Shown in pieces: positions 35,417-43,778 of a stretch of DNA of 64,000 bases. Source of the DNA: Bacteroides fragilis (GTDB lineage: Bacteria > Bacteroidota > Bacteroidia > Bacteroidales > DTGW01). Positions within the stretch are counted from its first letter, which is position 1; each line of letters starts with the position of its first letter. A program made the position numbers and the translations under genes. The stretch spans positions 25,928-89,927 of the forward strand of contig CAMDBI010000014.1 of the NCBI GenBank assembly GCA_945889005.1, written 5' to 3'. The notes below the pieces were generated by a model. It had not been told where the DNA came from, did not search any database, and worked only from the letters and a program-made list of their open reading frames with translations.

Positions 35417-36834
35417 AAGATACTGAAATAAAACCATTTAATATTTATTTCGAAAAAGAATTAAGATATTTCCTAATGGCTATTTCGTTGTTGGGGGTGC
35501 TAGGAAATATTTTGGATATTTTCACCTATTACAAACAGAATAATACTATTTTGATTTCAAATATTATTACCATTTCAATTATAATTGCTTCAACAATACT
35601 GTATCTAACTAAAATACATAGCATAAAATTGTCTTTTGCGATTGTTATTTATGTATTAATCGCCAATATTATTATTAGTTTTTTTATCACAAACCCAAGC
35701 CATTTAAATGTTAGTTTTTTTTTAAGAGAATCAATTTTTATTTTTTTATTTCTCACGGTTTACATTTTATTGATAAACATATATCATGGTATTTTCATTT
35801 TACTAGCTTATATAGTTTTTTATATTGTTTCCATGAACAAATTGAAAAGTGAATTTCTATTCTCCAATATTTATATAATTTTTTTAATGTTGGTATCCTA
35901 TACTTTTATAATGATTTACTTTTCTCGAAAGCTCAATTATGCCATAATAGAGATACAAAAAGACAGGAATATAATAAACGAGCAGAATGAAGAACTAAAA
36001 GCTATAAATAATGAATTGCACGATAGCCAGAAACTTATTAACATTCAAAACGATGAATTGCTAAGTTTTACTGAAGACCTGCATAAAAAAAACGAACTCG
36101 TAGTTTCAAAAAACGATGAACTTACGGAGGCAATTAAATCGAAAAACTTATTTTTTTCGATAGTAGCACACGATTTAAAATCGCCAATTGCCTCAATGAC
36201 CCAGCTCTCAGAACTAATGCTCGAAAAGTACAATACCTTGCCCGACGAAAAAAAACAACACTGGATCAAAAATATTTTTAAAACGTCCAAATCGCTTTAC
36301 GAATTGCTCGACAATCTACTTCATTGGAGTCGGACGAATTTGGGAATAATTAATCCTAAGCCCGAAAAAATAACAATAATTCAATCGATCGATAAAATTT
36401 ATAATATTTACAAACAATCGCTTGAACAGAAAAAAATTGATTTTATAAAAAATATCGACAACAATTTGGAGATCGTATCGGACAAAATGATGCTCGAAAC
36501 AATATTAAGAAACCTCGTATCCAATGCAATAAAATATTCTTTTATAAATGGAAGCATTGAATTAGTTGCACAAGAACTTGATTCTAATATAATTATTTGT
36601 GTTAAAGATCATGGAATAGGCATGTCCGAAGAGTTATTAAAAAAAATAGACCATATCGAGAATAAATTTTCGACACCAGGCACATCGGGCGAGAAAGGCT
36701 CAGGTCTGGGTTTACATTTATGCAAACTATTTACATCTAAGTTAAATGGAAATTTTTCAATATCGAGTGAAGTCAATATTGGAACAAAAATATGTATAAC
36801 GATTCCTACTTTACCAATAGTTAATAAGGCTTAA
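35410..36834 (+). CDS. Membrane sensor histidine kinase overlapping ackA
   Basis: A 474-residue kinase starting with GTG inside the last codons of ackA. About six hydrophobic segments fill residues 20-170, with no large periplasmic loop, so it probably senses a signal within the membrane or through its coiled coil (175-245, rich in Asn, Glu, Leu). HisKA has His254 in AHDLKSPIASM, followed by an HATPase with NAIKYS, DHGIGM and GSGLGLHL. No receiver or partner regulator is adjacent. An in-frame ATG at residue 23 falls inside the first membrane segment and is less likely as start. Confidence 0.88.
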   Translation: MVKDTEIKPFNIYFEKELRYFLMAISLLGVLGNILDIFTYYKQNNTILISNIITISIIIASTILYLTKIHSIKLSFAIVIYVLIANIIISFFITNPSHLNVSFFLRESIFIFLFLTVYILLINIYHGIFILLAYIVFYIVSMNKLKSEFLFSNIYIIFLMLVSYTFIMIYFSRKLNYAIIEIQKDRNIINEQNEELKAINNELHDSQKLINIQNDELLSFTEDLHKKNELVVSKNDELTEAIKSKNLFFSIVAHDLKSPIASMTQLSELMLEKYNTLPDEKKQHWIKNIFKTSKSLYELLDNLLHWSRTNLGIINPKPEKITIIQSIDKIYNIYKQSLEQKKIDFIKNIDNNLEIVSDKMMLETILRNLVSNAIKYSFINGSIELVAQELDSNIIICVKDHGIGMSEELLKKIDHIENKFSTPGTSGEKGSGLGLHLCKLFTSKLNGNFSISSEVNIGTKICITIPTLPIVNKA

Positions 36835-36893
36835 AATACTATTTTTGCATTTTATGCGTTCATATTTATAACAAAAAACAAATAGTATAACTA

Positions 36894-39335
36894 GTGCAAA
36901 TAAAAACATTTCAATCAATTATACTTATTTTTATATCCCTTAGCATATTTTCGCAAAAGTCAGACATCATATCGGGACGAGTAAGCGACAATGACAACAA
37001 TCCACTTCCATATATTAGTGTTCAAATTAAAAACACTTCAACCGCAGTGATAACTGACGAAAGAGGTTATTTTGAATTTAAAAAAATAAAAAACGGGAAT
37101 TACACCCTGTTATTTTCAAGTATCGGATACACAAGCGACAGTATCAATATAACAAAAGACAATCAAAGCATTAGAAATCTTCATATCATACTTAGCCCCT
37201 CGGTTCAAGAAATAAACCAAGTCAATATAAACGCTCGATCAGACAATAGTACTAGTGTACAAATTGTGAAAATGAAAAACATGAATTTAATGCCTTCATT
37301 GACCGGCAACATCGAATCTATAGTAAAAACCCTAACCGGCGTATCGTCCAACAACGAACTTAGTTCGCAATACAAAGTTAGAGGCGGCAGCTACGACGAC
37401 AATCTGGTGTATGTCAATGGCATAGAAATATTCAAACCCCAACTCATTCGCACAGGTCAACAAGAAGGATTGAGTTTTGTAAATCCCGAAATGGTATCGT
37501 CGCTCAAATTTTCGGCTGGAGGCTTCGATGCCAGCTATGGCGACAAAATGTCGTCGGTACTCGATGTTAGCTACAAAAAGCCAATTCAACACGAAGCATC
37601 AGTTTCGGGAAGTTTATTGGGAGCATCGGCTCATTTCGAAGGCGCTTCGTTGAACAATAGGTTTACATACAATATTGGAATTCGCTATAAAACAACTAAA
37701 TATGTTCTTGGAACATTAGAAACAAAAGGCCAGTATCAACCCAATTTTTCGGATGTACAAACACTTTTTGAATACCAGTTCAATGAAAAAATAAGCTTCG
37801 GATTACTTTCCAATATCAGTCAAAACGACTATTTGTTTATTCCAGATGAGCAAAATACCAAATTTGGCACCGAGAAAAACGCGAAAAATATCACAATCTT
37901 TTACGAAGGCATGGAAAATGACCGCTTTACCAATATAACCAATGCCCTACTTTTTAATTTTAGATCGAGCAACGAACATAAACTATCTGCAACTTTATCG
38001 CAATATAGCTCTATCGAAAATGTTCGGTACGATATATTGGGCGAATATTCGATGAATCAAATGAGCAACACCAGTAGTTCGGATACAAGTGTAGTGCCTT
38101 CCATTGGCGGTTTTTTGTATCATGCCCGCAACAAGCTTTCGGCTCAGGTGCTATCGAGCAATATTGTATCGGAACACACTTTTGATAGAAATGTATTGAA
38201 ATATGGTATAACAGTTCAGCAAGAAATAGTTAAAGATCAAATAAATGAATGGGATTTAATTGATTCTGTTGGATATGTAAGTCCTTCAAAAAGAGACAAT
38301 ATTAATCTTTCTAACGTTTTAAGAGCAAAAAACAATCTACTCTCTACCCGGCTTAGTTTTTATATAAGTAATTTGTACAAATGGACTATAGACAGTACAA
38401 AGTACAGAATAATTACAGGTGCAAGGTGCAGCTACTGGGACTTTAACAAGGAACTCATAGTAAGTCCCAGGGTTTCGCTAAATATCAAACCCAATTTCCA
38501 AAAAGATATATTGTTTTACTTTTCGACCGGTTTATACTATCAACCACCATTTTACAAAGAAATGCGCATGCCCGATGCTTCTGTAAACCAGAAAATTAAA
38601 GCACAGCAGTCGTATCAGTTTATAGTTGGTGGCGATTATATTTTTTCGATGTGGAACCGACCCTTTAAGTTTACATCTGAGCTTTATGTAAAGTGGTTCA
38701 ACAACCTGATTCCATATAAGGTAGACAATGTACTTATGAAATATGAAGGTCAGAACTTAGCTAAGGGCTATGCAACCGGTATAGATTTAAAACTCAATGG
38801 CGAATTTGTAGAGAATGCCGAATCGTGGGTCGGACTGTCGTTTATGAGTACCCGCGAAGATCAGGCAAACGACTCTTATACAGACAATATGGGTGTGGTG
38901 CATTATCCAGGCTATTATGCTCGTCCATCCGATCAATTGGTCAATTTTAATCTTTTCTTTCAGGACTATCTGCCCTCTAACCCATCGTACAAAATGAACA
39001 TTACCATATTATATGGAAGTCGATTGCCAACAACCTCCCCATATATCAAACGATACGACCTACAGTTTACCATGCCCTCGTATCGACGAGTCGACATAGG
39101 TTTCTCCAAACTGTTGTTTGGCAGGGAAAAAGAAAAAGACGGACTGTTTCAAAGCCGTATGGTAAAAAATGGCTGGATTGGTCTCGAAGTCTTCAACTTG
39201 CTCGACATTTCAAATACCATATCATATTCGTGGCTAAGAACCATAAGTAGCGAAAGCGAAAAATCGCTCATTTATGCAGTCCCCAACTATTTAACCCTGA
39301 GGCGCATAAACATGAAAATAAATTTAGTTTTTTAA
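36894..39335 (+). CDS. TonB-dependent outer-membrane receptor
   Basis: An 813-residue receptor with GTG start. Signal peptide to about residue 20 (SIFSQK), CarboxypepD_reg-like domain about 25-110 (ISGRVSDNDNNPLPYISVQI, FSSIGYTSDSI), plug domain about 120-230 (LTGVSSNNELSSQYKVRGGSYDDNLVYVNGIE, GFDASYGDKMSSVLDV) and a barrel ending LRRINMKINLVF with a terminal Phe. Ligand unknown. No lipoprotein partner or TonB/ExbBD genes are adjacent. Its stop overlaps the convergent DUF4293 gene by 4 bp. Confidence 0.92.
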   Translation: MQIKTFQSIILIFISLSIFSQKSDIISGRVSDNDNNPLPYISVQIKNTSTAVITDERGYFEFKKIKNGNYTLLFSSIGYTSDSINITKDNQSIRNLHIILSPSVQEINQVNINARSDNSTSVQIVKMKNMNLMPSLTGNIESIVKTLTGVSSNNELSSQYKVRGGSYDDNLVYVNGIEIFKPQLIRTGQQEGLSFVNPEMVSSLKFSAGGFDASYGDKMSSVLDVSYKKPIQHEASVSGSLLGASAHFEGASLNNRFTYNIGIRYKTTKYVLGTLETKGQYQPNFSDVQTLFEYQFNEKISFGLLSNISQNDYLFIPDEQNTKFGTEKNAKNITIFYEGMENDRFTNITNALLFNFRSSNEHKLSATLSQYSSIENVRYDILGEYSMNQMSNTSSSDTSVVPSIGGFLYHARNKLSAQVLSSNIVSEHTFDRNVLKYGITVQQEIVKDQINEWDLIDSVGYVSPSKRDNINLSNVLRAKNNLLSTRLSFYISNLYKWTIDSTKYRIITGARCSYWDFNKELIVSPRVSLNIKPNFQKDILFYFSTGLYYQPPFYKEMRMPDASVNQKIKAQQSYQFIVGGDYIFSMWNRPFKFTSELYVKWFNNLIPYKVDNVLMKYEGQNLAKGYATGIDLKLNGEFVENAESWVGLSFMSTREDQANDSYTDNMGVVHYPGYYARPSDQLVNFNLFFQDYLPSNPSYKMNITILYGSRLPTTSPYIKRYDLQFTMPSYRRVDIGFSKLLFGREKEKDGLFQSRMVKNGWIGLEVFNLLDISNTISYSWLRTISSESEKSLIYAVPNYLTLRRINMKINLVF

Positions 39336-39802
39336 CGAAGTCTATCGACCGATTTGACCAAATCTTCGTCTTTTTGAATAGCTTTCTTGGCAAAAAATAA
39401 AAAAAATGTAGCAACAAAAGGCATATACGAATACATGGTAAAAACACCTACTCGCCACATTTCATTTTCTCGAATTTTACCAAACATCATATAATTGAAT
39501 GCTACTAGCAAAACCATAATGAGCATACCCACAAAACAAAGTTTAATTTGCAAAGTTCTTTTTTTGTAGTAAAAAACAATCACTAAAATTCCTAAAGAAA
39601 TACTTAAAATAAGATAAGGATACACTAATGACATCCATGTAGTTGCAACATTTGTAAGATCAGTTTCATTTATCAATCCATAAAAACCCAAAGAATGCAT
39701 ATTGCCACTATAATCGATAAACTGGGCAACAGGTAAAAAAATAAGGCTTACAATTGCAGCAAAAGCAGTAAACAAGAAAAGAGTTTGAATACGTTGTATC
39801 AT
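39332..39802 (-). CDS. DUF4293 membrane protein
   Basis: A 156-residue integral membrane protein with four hydrophobic segments (about 5-27, 50-75, 83-105, 118-138) and the opening MIQRIQTLFLFTAFAAIVSL typical of DUF4293, a Bacteroidota-specific family of unknown function. The C terminus is charged and cytoplasmic by the positive-inside rule. Convergent with the TonB receptor gene. Confidence 0.88.
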   Translation of the reverse strand: MIQRIQTLFLFTAFAAIVSLIFLPVAQFIDYSGNMHSLGFYGLINETDLTNVATTWMSLVYPYLILSISLGILVIVFYYKKRTLQIKLCFVGMLIMVLLVAFNYMMFGKIRENEMWRVGVFTMYSYMPFVATFFLFFAKKAIQKDEDLVKSVDRLR

Positions 39803-39878
39803 AATAAATAAATTTTGGCAAAAATAGCAAAAAAATGAACAAATTACGAATGTGAAAATTTGAAAATGATATATATCA

Positions 39879-40289
39879 TCAACTAAAAACGCTTATTATT
39901 ATATTCCGGTTACCGCCATAGTCGCGAAACTCACACAAGTAAACACCTTGCCATGTACCCAAAGCCAAACGTTTAGCACGAATTGGAATCGTAATCGACT
40001 GTCCGAAAAGCGACGATTTGATATGAGCCGGCATATCGTCGGCACCTTCGAGCGTATGCTTAAAGTACGAAGCATTATCGGGAACCATCCGGTCAACAAA
40101 CGCTCGAAAATCGGAACGCACGGTGGGATCAGCATTTTCGTTGATACAAAGAGCACACGAAGTATGTTGAATAAAAATATTGCACAATCCGGTTTCGGGA
40201 AGATCGGGCAATTGCTTTACAATTTCGCGGGTAATTAAATGAAACCCCCTATTGTATGAAGGTAAGGAAAATGAGACTTGTTGTACCAT
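39879..40289 (-). CDS. YjbQ-family protein (UPF0047)
   Basis: About 136 residues from the ATG at 40289. It has the family signature FIQHTSCALCINENADPTVRSD, followed by HTLEGADDMPAHIKSSLFG, LALGTWQGVYLCEFRD and a final IIISVF. YjbQ proteins are small beta-rich enzymes reported to have a weak thiamine-phosphate synthase activity; the physiological role is uncertain. An in-frame GTG five codons upstream is possible but the ATG fits better. Neighbours give no hint. Confidence 0.9.
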   Translation of the reverse strand: MVQQVSFSLPSYNRGFHLITREIVKQLPDLPETGLCNIFIQHTSCALCINENADPTVRSDFRAFVDRMVPDNASYFKHTLEGADDMPAHIKSSLFGQSITIPIRAKRLALGTWQGVYLCEFRDYGGNRNIIISVFS

Positions 40290-40379
40290 AAAAAAAATTT
40301 GCACAAATATAAAAAATGAAAAGCCATAAAATCACTAATAATAAATATTTTGCGACTTTATGACTTAATATTAAAAAAA

Positions 40380-41459
40380 TTAATTTATATTCAAACAATT
40401 GAGGTCTTCGAAAGCAATTTTAAGACGATCGATCAAGGACTTTTCACCTTCACGAAGCCACACACGCGGATCGTATTTCTTTTTATTGGGTTTATCATCT
40501 CCTTCGGGGTTCCCGATTTGACCTTGTAAATAAGCACGGTTAGCAGCTTCGAACTTACGCACACCATCCCAAAAAGCCCATTGCGTATCGGTATCAATAT
40601 TCATTTTTACAACACCATAACTTATAGCTTCACGAATTTCTTCACGAGTCGAACCCGAACCACCATGAAACACAAAGTTTACAGGTTTACTTTCGGTATT
40701 ATAATTCTTCTGAATGAAATCCTGAGAGTTGTGAAGAATAGAAGGCTGTAATTTTACATTACCCGGTTTATAAACCCCATGAACATTTCCAAAAGACGCA
40801 GCAATGGTAAAATTGCCACTGATTTTTCTTAATTTTTCGTAAGCCAATGCAACGTGTTCGGGCTGAGTATACAACGAAGCATTATCGACACCACTATTAT
40901 CGACACCATCTTCTTCACCACCAGTAACACCAAGTTCAATTTCTAAGGTCATGCCCATTTTACTCATTCGTTCGAAATATTTTTGGCAAATTACCAAGTT
41001 TTCTTCAAGCGATTCTTCAGACAAATCGAGCATGTGAGAGCTAAACAAAGGTTTACCATACTCCTTAAAGTGTTTTTCGCCAGCCTCGAGTAAGCCATCG
41101 ATCCAAGGGAGCAATTTCTTAGCGGCATGATCGGTATGTAAAATAACCGGCACACCATAGACCGAAGCTAAATGATGAACATGTTTAGCACCAGATATAG
41201 CACCAATAATTTCAGCTTCGCGATTTCCATTTGGACAACCCTTGCCAGCATAGTTAATAGCTCCTCCATTAGAAAACTGAATAATAACAGGCGAACCAAC
41301 AGTCTGAGCAGCTTCCATTACAGCATTTACAGTATTGGTACTCACTACATTTACAGCAGGAATAGCATAACTATTTTCTTTGGCATGATTAAAAACCTTT
41401 TGCAGATCGTTACCTGTAACAACACCTGCTTTTACAATATTCAAAAGTTTTGTCGACAT
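40380..41459 (-). CDS. fbaA: Class II fructose-bisphosphate aldolase (FbaA-like, class IIA)
   Basis: A 359-residue zinc aldolase with the same length as the E. coli class IIA enzyme. Motifs: YAIPAVNVVSTNTVNAVMEAA, IIQFSNGGAINYAGKG, LHTDHAAKKLLPW (zinc and catalytic residues), EIELGVTGGEEDGVDN, NFTIAASFGNVHGVYKPGN, VFHGGSGSTREEI and KMNIDTDTQWAFWDG. It cleaves fructose 1,6-bisphosphate to DHAP and G3P. It is divergent from a second class II aldolase 310 bp away. Confidence 0.95.
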   Translation of the reverse strand: MSTKLLNIVKAGVVTGNDLQKVFNHAKENSYAIPAVNVVSTNTVNAVMEAAQTVGSPVIIQFSNGGAINYAGKGCPNGNREAEIIGAISGAKHVHHLASVYGVPVILHTDHAAKKLLPWIDGLLEAGEKHFKEYGKPLFSSHMLDLSEESLEENLVICQKYFERMSKMGMTLEIELGVTGGEEDGVDNSGVDNASLYTQPEHVALAYEKLRKISGNFTIAASFGNVHGVYKPGNVKLQPSILHNSQDFIQKNYNTESKPVNFVFHGGSGSTREEIREAISYGVVKMNIDTDTQWAFWDGVRKFEAANRAYLQGQIGNPEGDDKPNKKKYDPRVWLREGEKSLIDRLKIAFEDLNCLNIN

Positions 41460-41769
41460 AGTATTATTTTTTAATTATTACATTCTAACAATTTATAGCT
41501 TATTAAGTTTTTAAATTACAAAAAGATAAAAATATTAACCACACAACCCACCTCGTAAATATCTTATTATTAAACAGATGAAAAATATCAAATAAAAACC
41601 ACTTTGAGATTAAATATATAATCATTCTAAATAAAACATATAATCTTCTAAACATCTCATTTATAAAACATCATAAAAAATATACTATTTAAAATAAAGC
41701 AAGTCTAGTTATTTTAAAAACAACAATTTTTATAATTTTGCATTTCAAAACATCATAAAAAAAAATAAA
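41460..41769. other. Intergenic region between divergent aldolase genes
   Basis: 310 bp of AT-rich DNA. It holds the probable promoter of the 330-residue aldolase (TAATTTTG at 41733) and, on the minus strand, TATCTTTTTG at 41519-41528 as a weaker candidate for fbaA. No RNA gene or repeat was seen. Confidence 0.5.
41733..41740 (+). promoter_or_regulatory. Possible -7 element of the 330-residue aldolase
   Basis: TAATTTTG fits TAnnTTTG and lies 29 bp before the start codon. A T-rich tract occupies the -33 region. Confidence 0.45.
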
Positions 41770-42762
41770 ATGATTTCATACAAAGATTTAGGCTTGGTAA
41801 ACTCTAAAGAGTTGTTTGCCAAGGCAGTAAAAGGTGGGTATGCCATACCAGCATTTAACTTCAACAACTTAGAACAAATGCAGGCAATTATTCAAGCATG
41901 TGTTGAAACCAAATCGCCTGTTATATTGCAAGTATCGAGTGGAGCACGCAAATATGCCAACCAAACCCTACTTCGTTATATGGCACAGGGAGCAACCGAA
42001 TATGCCAAAGAACTTGGACAAGCTATTCCAATAGTATTGCACCTCGACCATGGCGACACATTTGAATTGTGCAAAGACTGTATCGACTCTGGTTTTTCGT
42101 CGGTTATGATAGATGGTTCACACCATTCGTACGAAAAAAACATTGAACTTACCAGTAAAGTTGTTGAATATGCACACAAATACAATGTAACAGTAGAAGG
42201 CGAACTTGGAGTATTGGCAGGTATTGAAGATGATGTAGTTGCCGAACATTCGAGCTATACTCGTCCCGAAGAAGTTGAAGATTTTGTTAAGAAAACTGGT
42301 GTAGACTCATTGGCAATTTCAATAGGAACTTCTCATGGAGCCAACAAATTCAAACCAGATCAATGTACACGTAATGCAGAAGGTATTTTGATACCTCCCC
42401 CATTGAAATTCGATATTTTGGAAGAAATTGAAAAAAGAATTCCGGGTTTCCCTATCGTTCTTCATGGAGCTTCTTCAGTTCCACAAGAATTGGTTAAGCA
42501 AATCAACGACATGGGTGGTAAACTAAACGATGCAGTAGGTATACCCGAAGAACAACTTCGTAGAGCCGCTAAATCGGCTGTTTGCAAAATAAATATCGAT
42601 TCGGATGGTCGTTTGGCTATGACTGCTGCTATACGTAAGGTACTTATCGAAAGTCCAGGCGAATTTGACGTTCGAAAATATATGGGTCCAGCACGCGATT
42701 CTTTAAAAGAACTTTACAAACACAAGATTATAAACGTTCTTGGCAGTAAAGACAGAATATAA
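41770..42762 (+). CDS. Class II fructose-bisphosphate aldolase (GatY/KbaY-like, class IIB)
   Basis: A 330-residue zinc aldolase of the second subclass: YAIPAFNFNNLEQMQAIIQA, LHLDHGDTFELCKDCIDSGFSSVMIDGSHH, VEGELGVLAGIEDD, SLAISIGTSHGANKF, IVLHGASSVP and INIDSDGRLAMTAAIRK. These include the zinc histidines and the catalytic aspartate of HLDHGD. Substrate could be fructose 1,6-bisphosphate or tagatose/related sugar phosphates; in Bacteroidota this form is usually annotated as FBP aldolase. The gene stands alone and ends before a clear terminator. Confidence 0.92.
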   Translation: MISYKDLGLVNSKELFAKAVKGGYAIPAFNFNNLEQMQAIIQACVETKSPVILQVSSGARKYANQTLLRYMAQGATEYAKELGQAIPIVLHLDHGDTFELCKDCIDSGFSSVMIDGSHHSYEKNIELTSKVVEYAHKYNVTVEGELGVLAGIEDDVVAEHSSYTRPEEVEDFVKKTGVDSLAISIGTSHGANKFKPDQCTRNAEGILIPPPLKFDILEEIEKRIPGFPIVLHGASSVPQELVKQINDMGGKLNDAVGIPEEQLRRAAKSAVCKINIDSDGRLAMTAAIRKVLIESPGEFDVRKYMGPARDSLKELYKHKIINVLGSKDRI

Positions 42763-42817
42763 TTTATAAAAAAATATAGATTATACTATAAAATACTCAT
42801 ATTTACAGCTTCACTAT

Positions 42818-42851
42818 AAAAAGCCTTTTGGTAAAAACCGAAAGGCTTTTT
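42818..42851 (+). terminator. Terminator of the 330-residue aldolase
   Basis: AAAAAGCCTTTTGGT / ACCGAAAGGCTTTTT around AAAA, one mismatch, with a T run at the end. Marks the boundary before the large operon starting at 43002. Confidence 0.88.
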
Positions 42852-42947
42852 ATTTAGTTACTATTAAAAATTTCAAAATAAATATTATGTAATGTTTTTT
42901 ACAAAAGAAATACATAACATTTCATATAAGATTCAAAATAAAATACA

Positions 42948-42955
42948 TATCTTGG
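42948..42955 (+). promoter_or_regulatory. Weak -7-like element upstream of the large operon
   Basis: TATCTTGG differs in one base from TAnnTTTG and lies 46 bp before the first gene at 43002. It is the best candidate in the 150 bp between terminator and start, but there is no clear -33 box. Confidence 0.28.
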
Positions 42956-43001
42956 TAAACTTTTTATTAATTTGAATCAATATACCTAACTAGCCCCTAA
43001 G

Positions 43002-43778
43002 ATGGAACAACAAAATCCGAAATTCAACAAGGAATTAACACTATATCTAATACTATCAGGATTTTTTTTAGCCAATGCACTTATAGCAGAAATGGTTGGT
43101 GTAAAAATATTTTCGGTTGAAAAAATATTTGGGATATCTCCCATGAACCTTCCATTTATTGGAGACCTAAAACTCAGTGTAGGAATTCTCATTTGGCCCT
43201 TTGTATTTATCATATCAGATTTGGTAAACGAATATTTTGGGAAACCCGGAGTTAAACGATTGAGTTATTTGGGTTCCATTCTAATAGCCTATGCATTTAT
43301 AATTGTATATTTTGGCACATCGGCACCACCTTCCGATTTTTGGTTAAACAAAAATGCTGTTGATTCTGCCGGCAATCCATTTAACATCGATTATGCTTAT
43401 AGCACAATTTTCAGACAAGGATTGGGAATTATTGTAGGATCAATAACCGCATTTTTGGTTGGTCAAATCGTCGATTTATATGTTTTTCATTATCTTAGAA
43501 AGCTTACAGGGCATAAAAAACTTTGGTTGCGAGCAACAGGTTCGACTGTAGTTTCACAACTCATCGATAGTTATCTTATTTTATTTATCGCATTTTACCT
43601 GTTGGGCAACTGGGAATTTAAAGATATTTTGGCAATAGGAACATTGCAATATTTCTACAAAATTTCATTTGCAGTATTATTAACACCTTTGTTATATTGG
43701 TTGCATTCAATAATAGATAATTACTTAGGGAAAGATAAATCGAAAGAAATGATCGCCCAAGCAGAAGAAGTAGCATGA
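43002..43778 (+). CDS. Queuosine precursor transporter (YhhQ/DUF165 family)
   Basis: A 258-residue membrane protein with about six hydrophobic segments (near 12-35, 60-80, 85-107, 143-165, 183-207, 215-237). The family signature is visible: ALIAEMVGVKIFSV, LIWPFVFIISDLVNEYFGK and LWLRATGSTVVSQLIDS. YhhQ-type proteins bring queuosine precursors (preQ0/preQ1) into the cell for tRNA modification. It is the first gene of the 12.6-kb operon, overlapping the next gene by 4 bp; why a tRNA-modification transporter is here is not clear. Confidence 0.9.
   Translation: MEQQNPKFNKELTLYLILSGFFLANALIAEMVGVKIFSVEKIFGISPMNLPFIGDLKLSVGILIWPFVFIISDLVNEYFGKPGVKRLSYLGSILIAYAFIIVYFGTSAPPSDFWLNKNAVDSAGNPFNIDYAYSTIFRQGLGIIVGSITAFLVGQIVDLYVFHYLRKLTGHKKLWLRATGSTVVSQLIDSYLILFIAFYLLGNWEFKDILAIGTLQYFYKISFAVLLTPLLYWLHSIIDNYLGKDKSKEMIAQAEEVA

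Noticed and set aside
34895..35437. 180-codon minus-strand frame antisense to ackA
   Set aside because: ackA is complete on the plus strand with all active-site motifs; the antisense frame reads as a Cys/Tyr-rich shadow.
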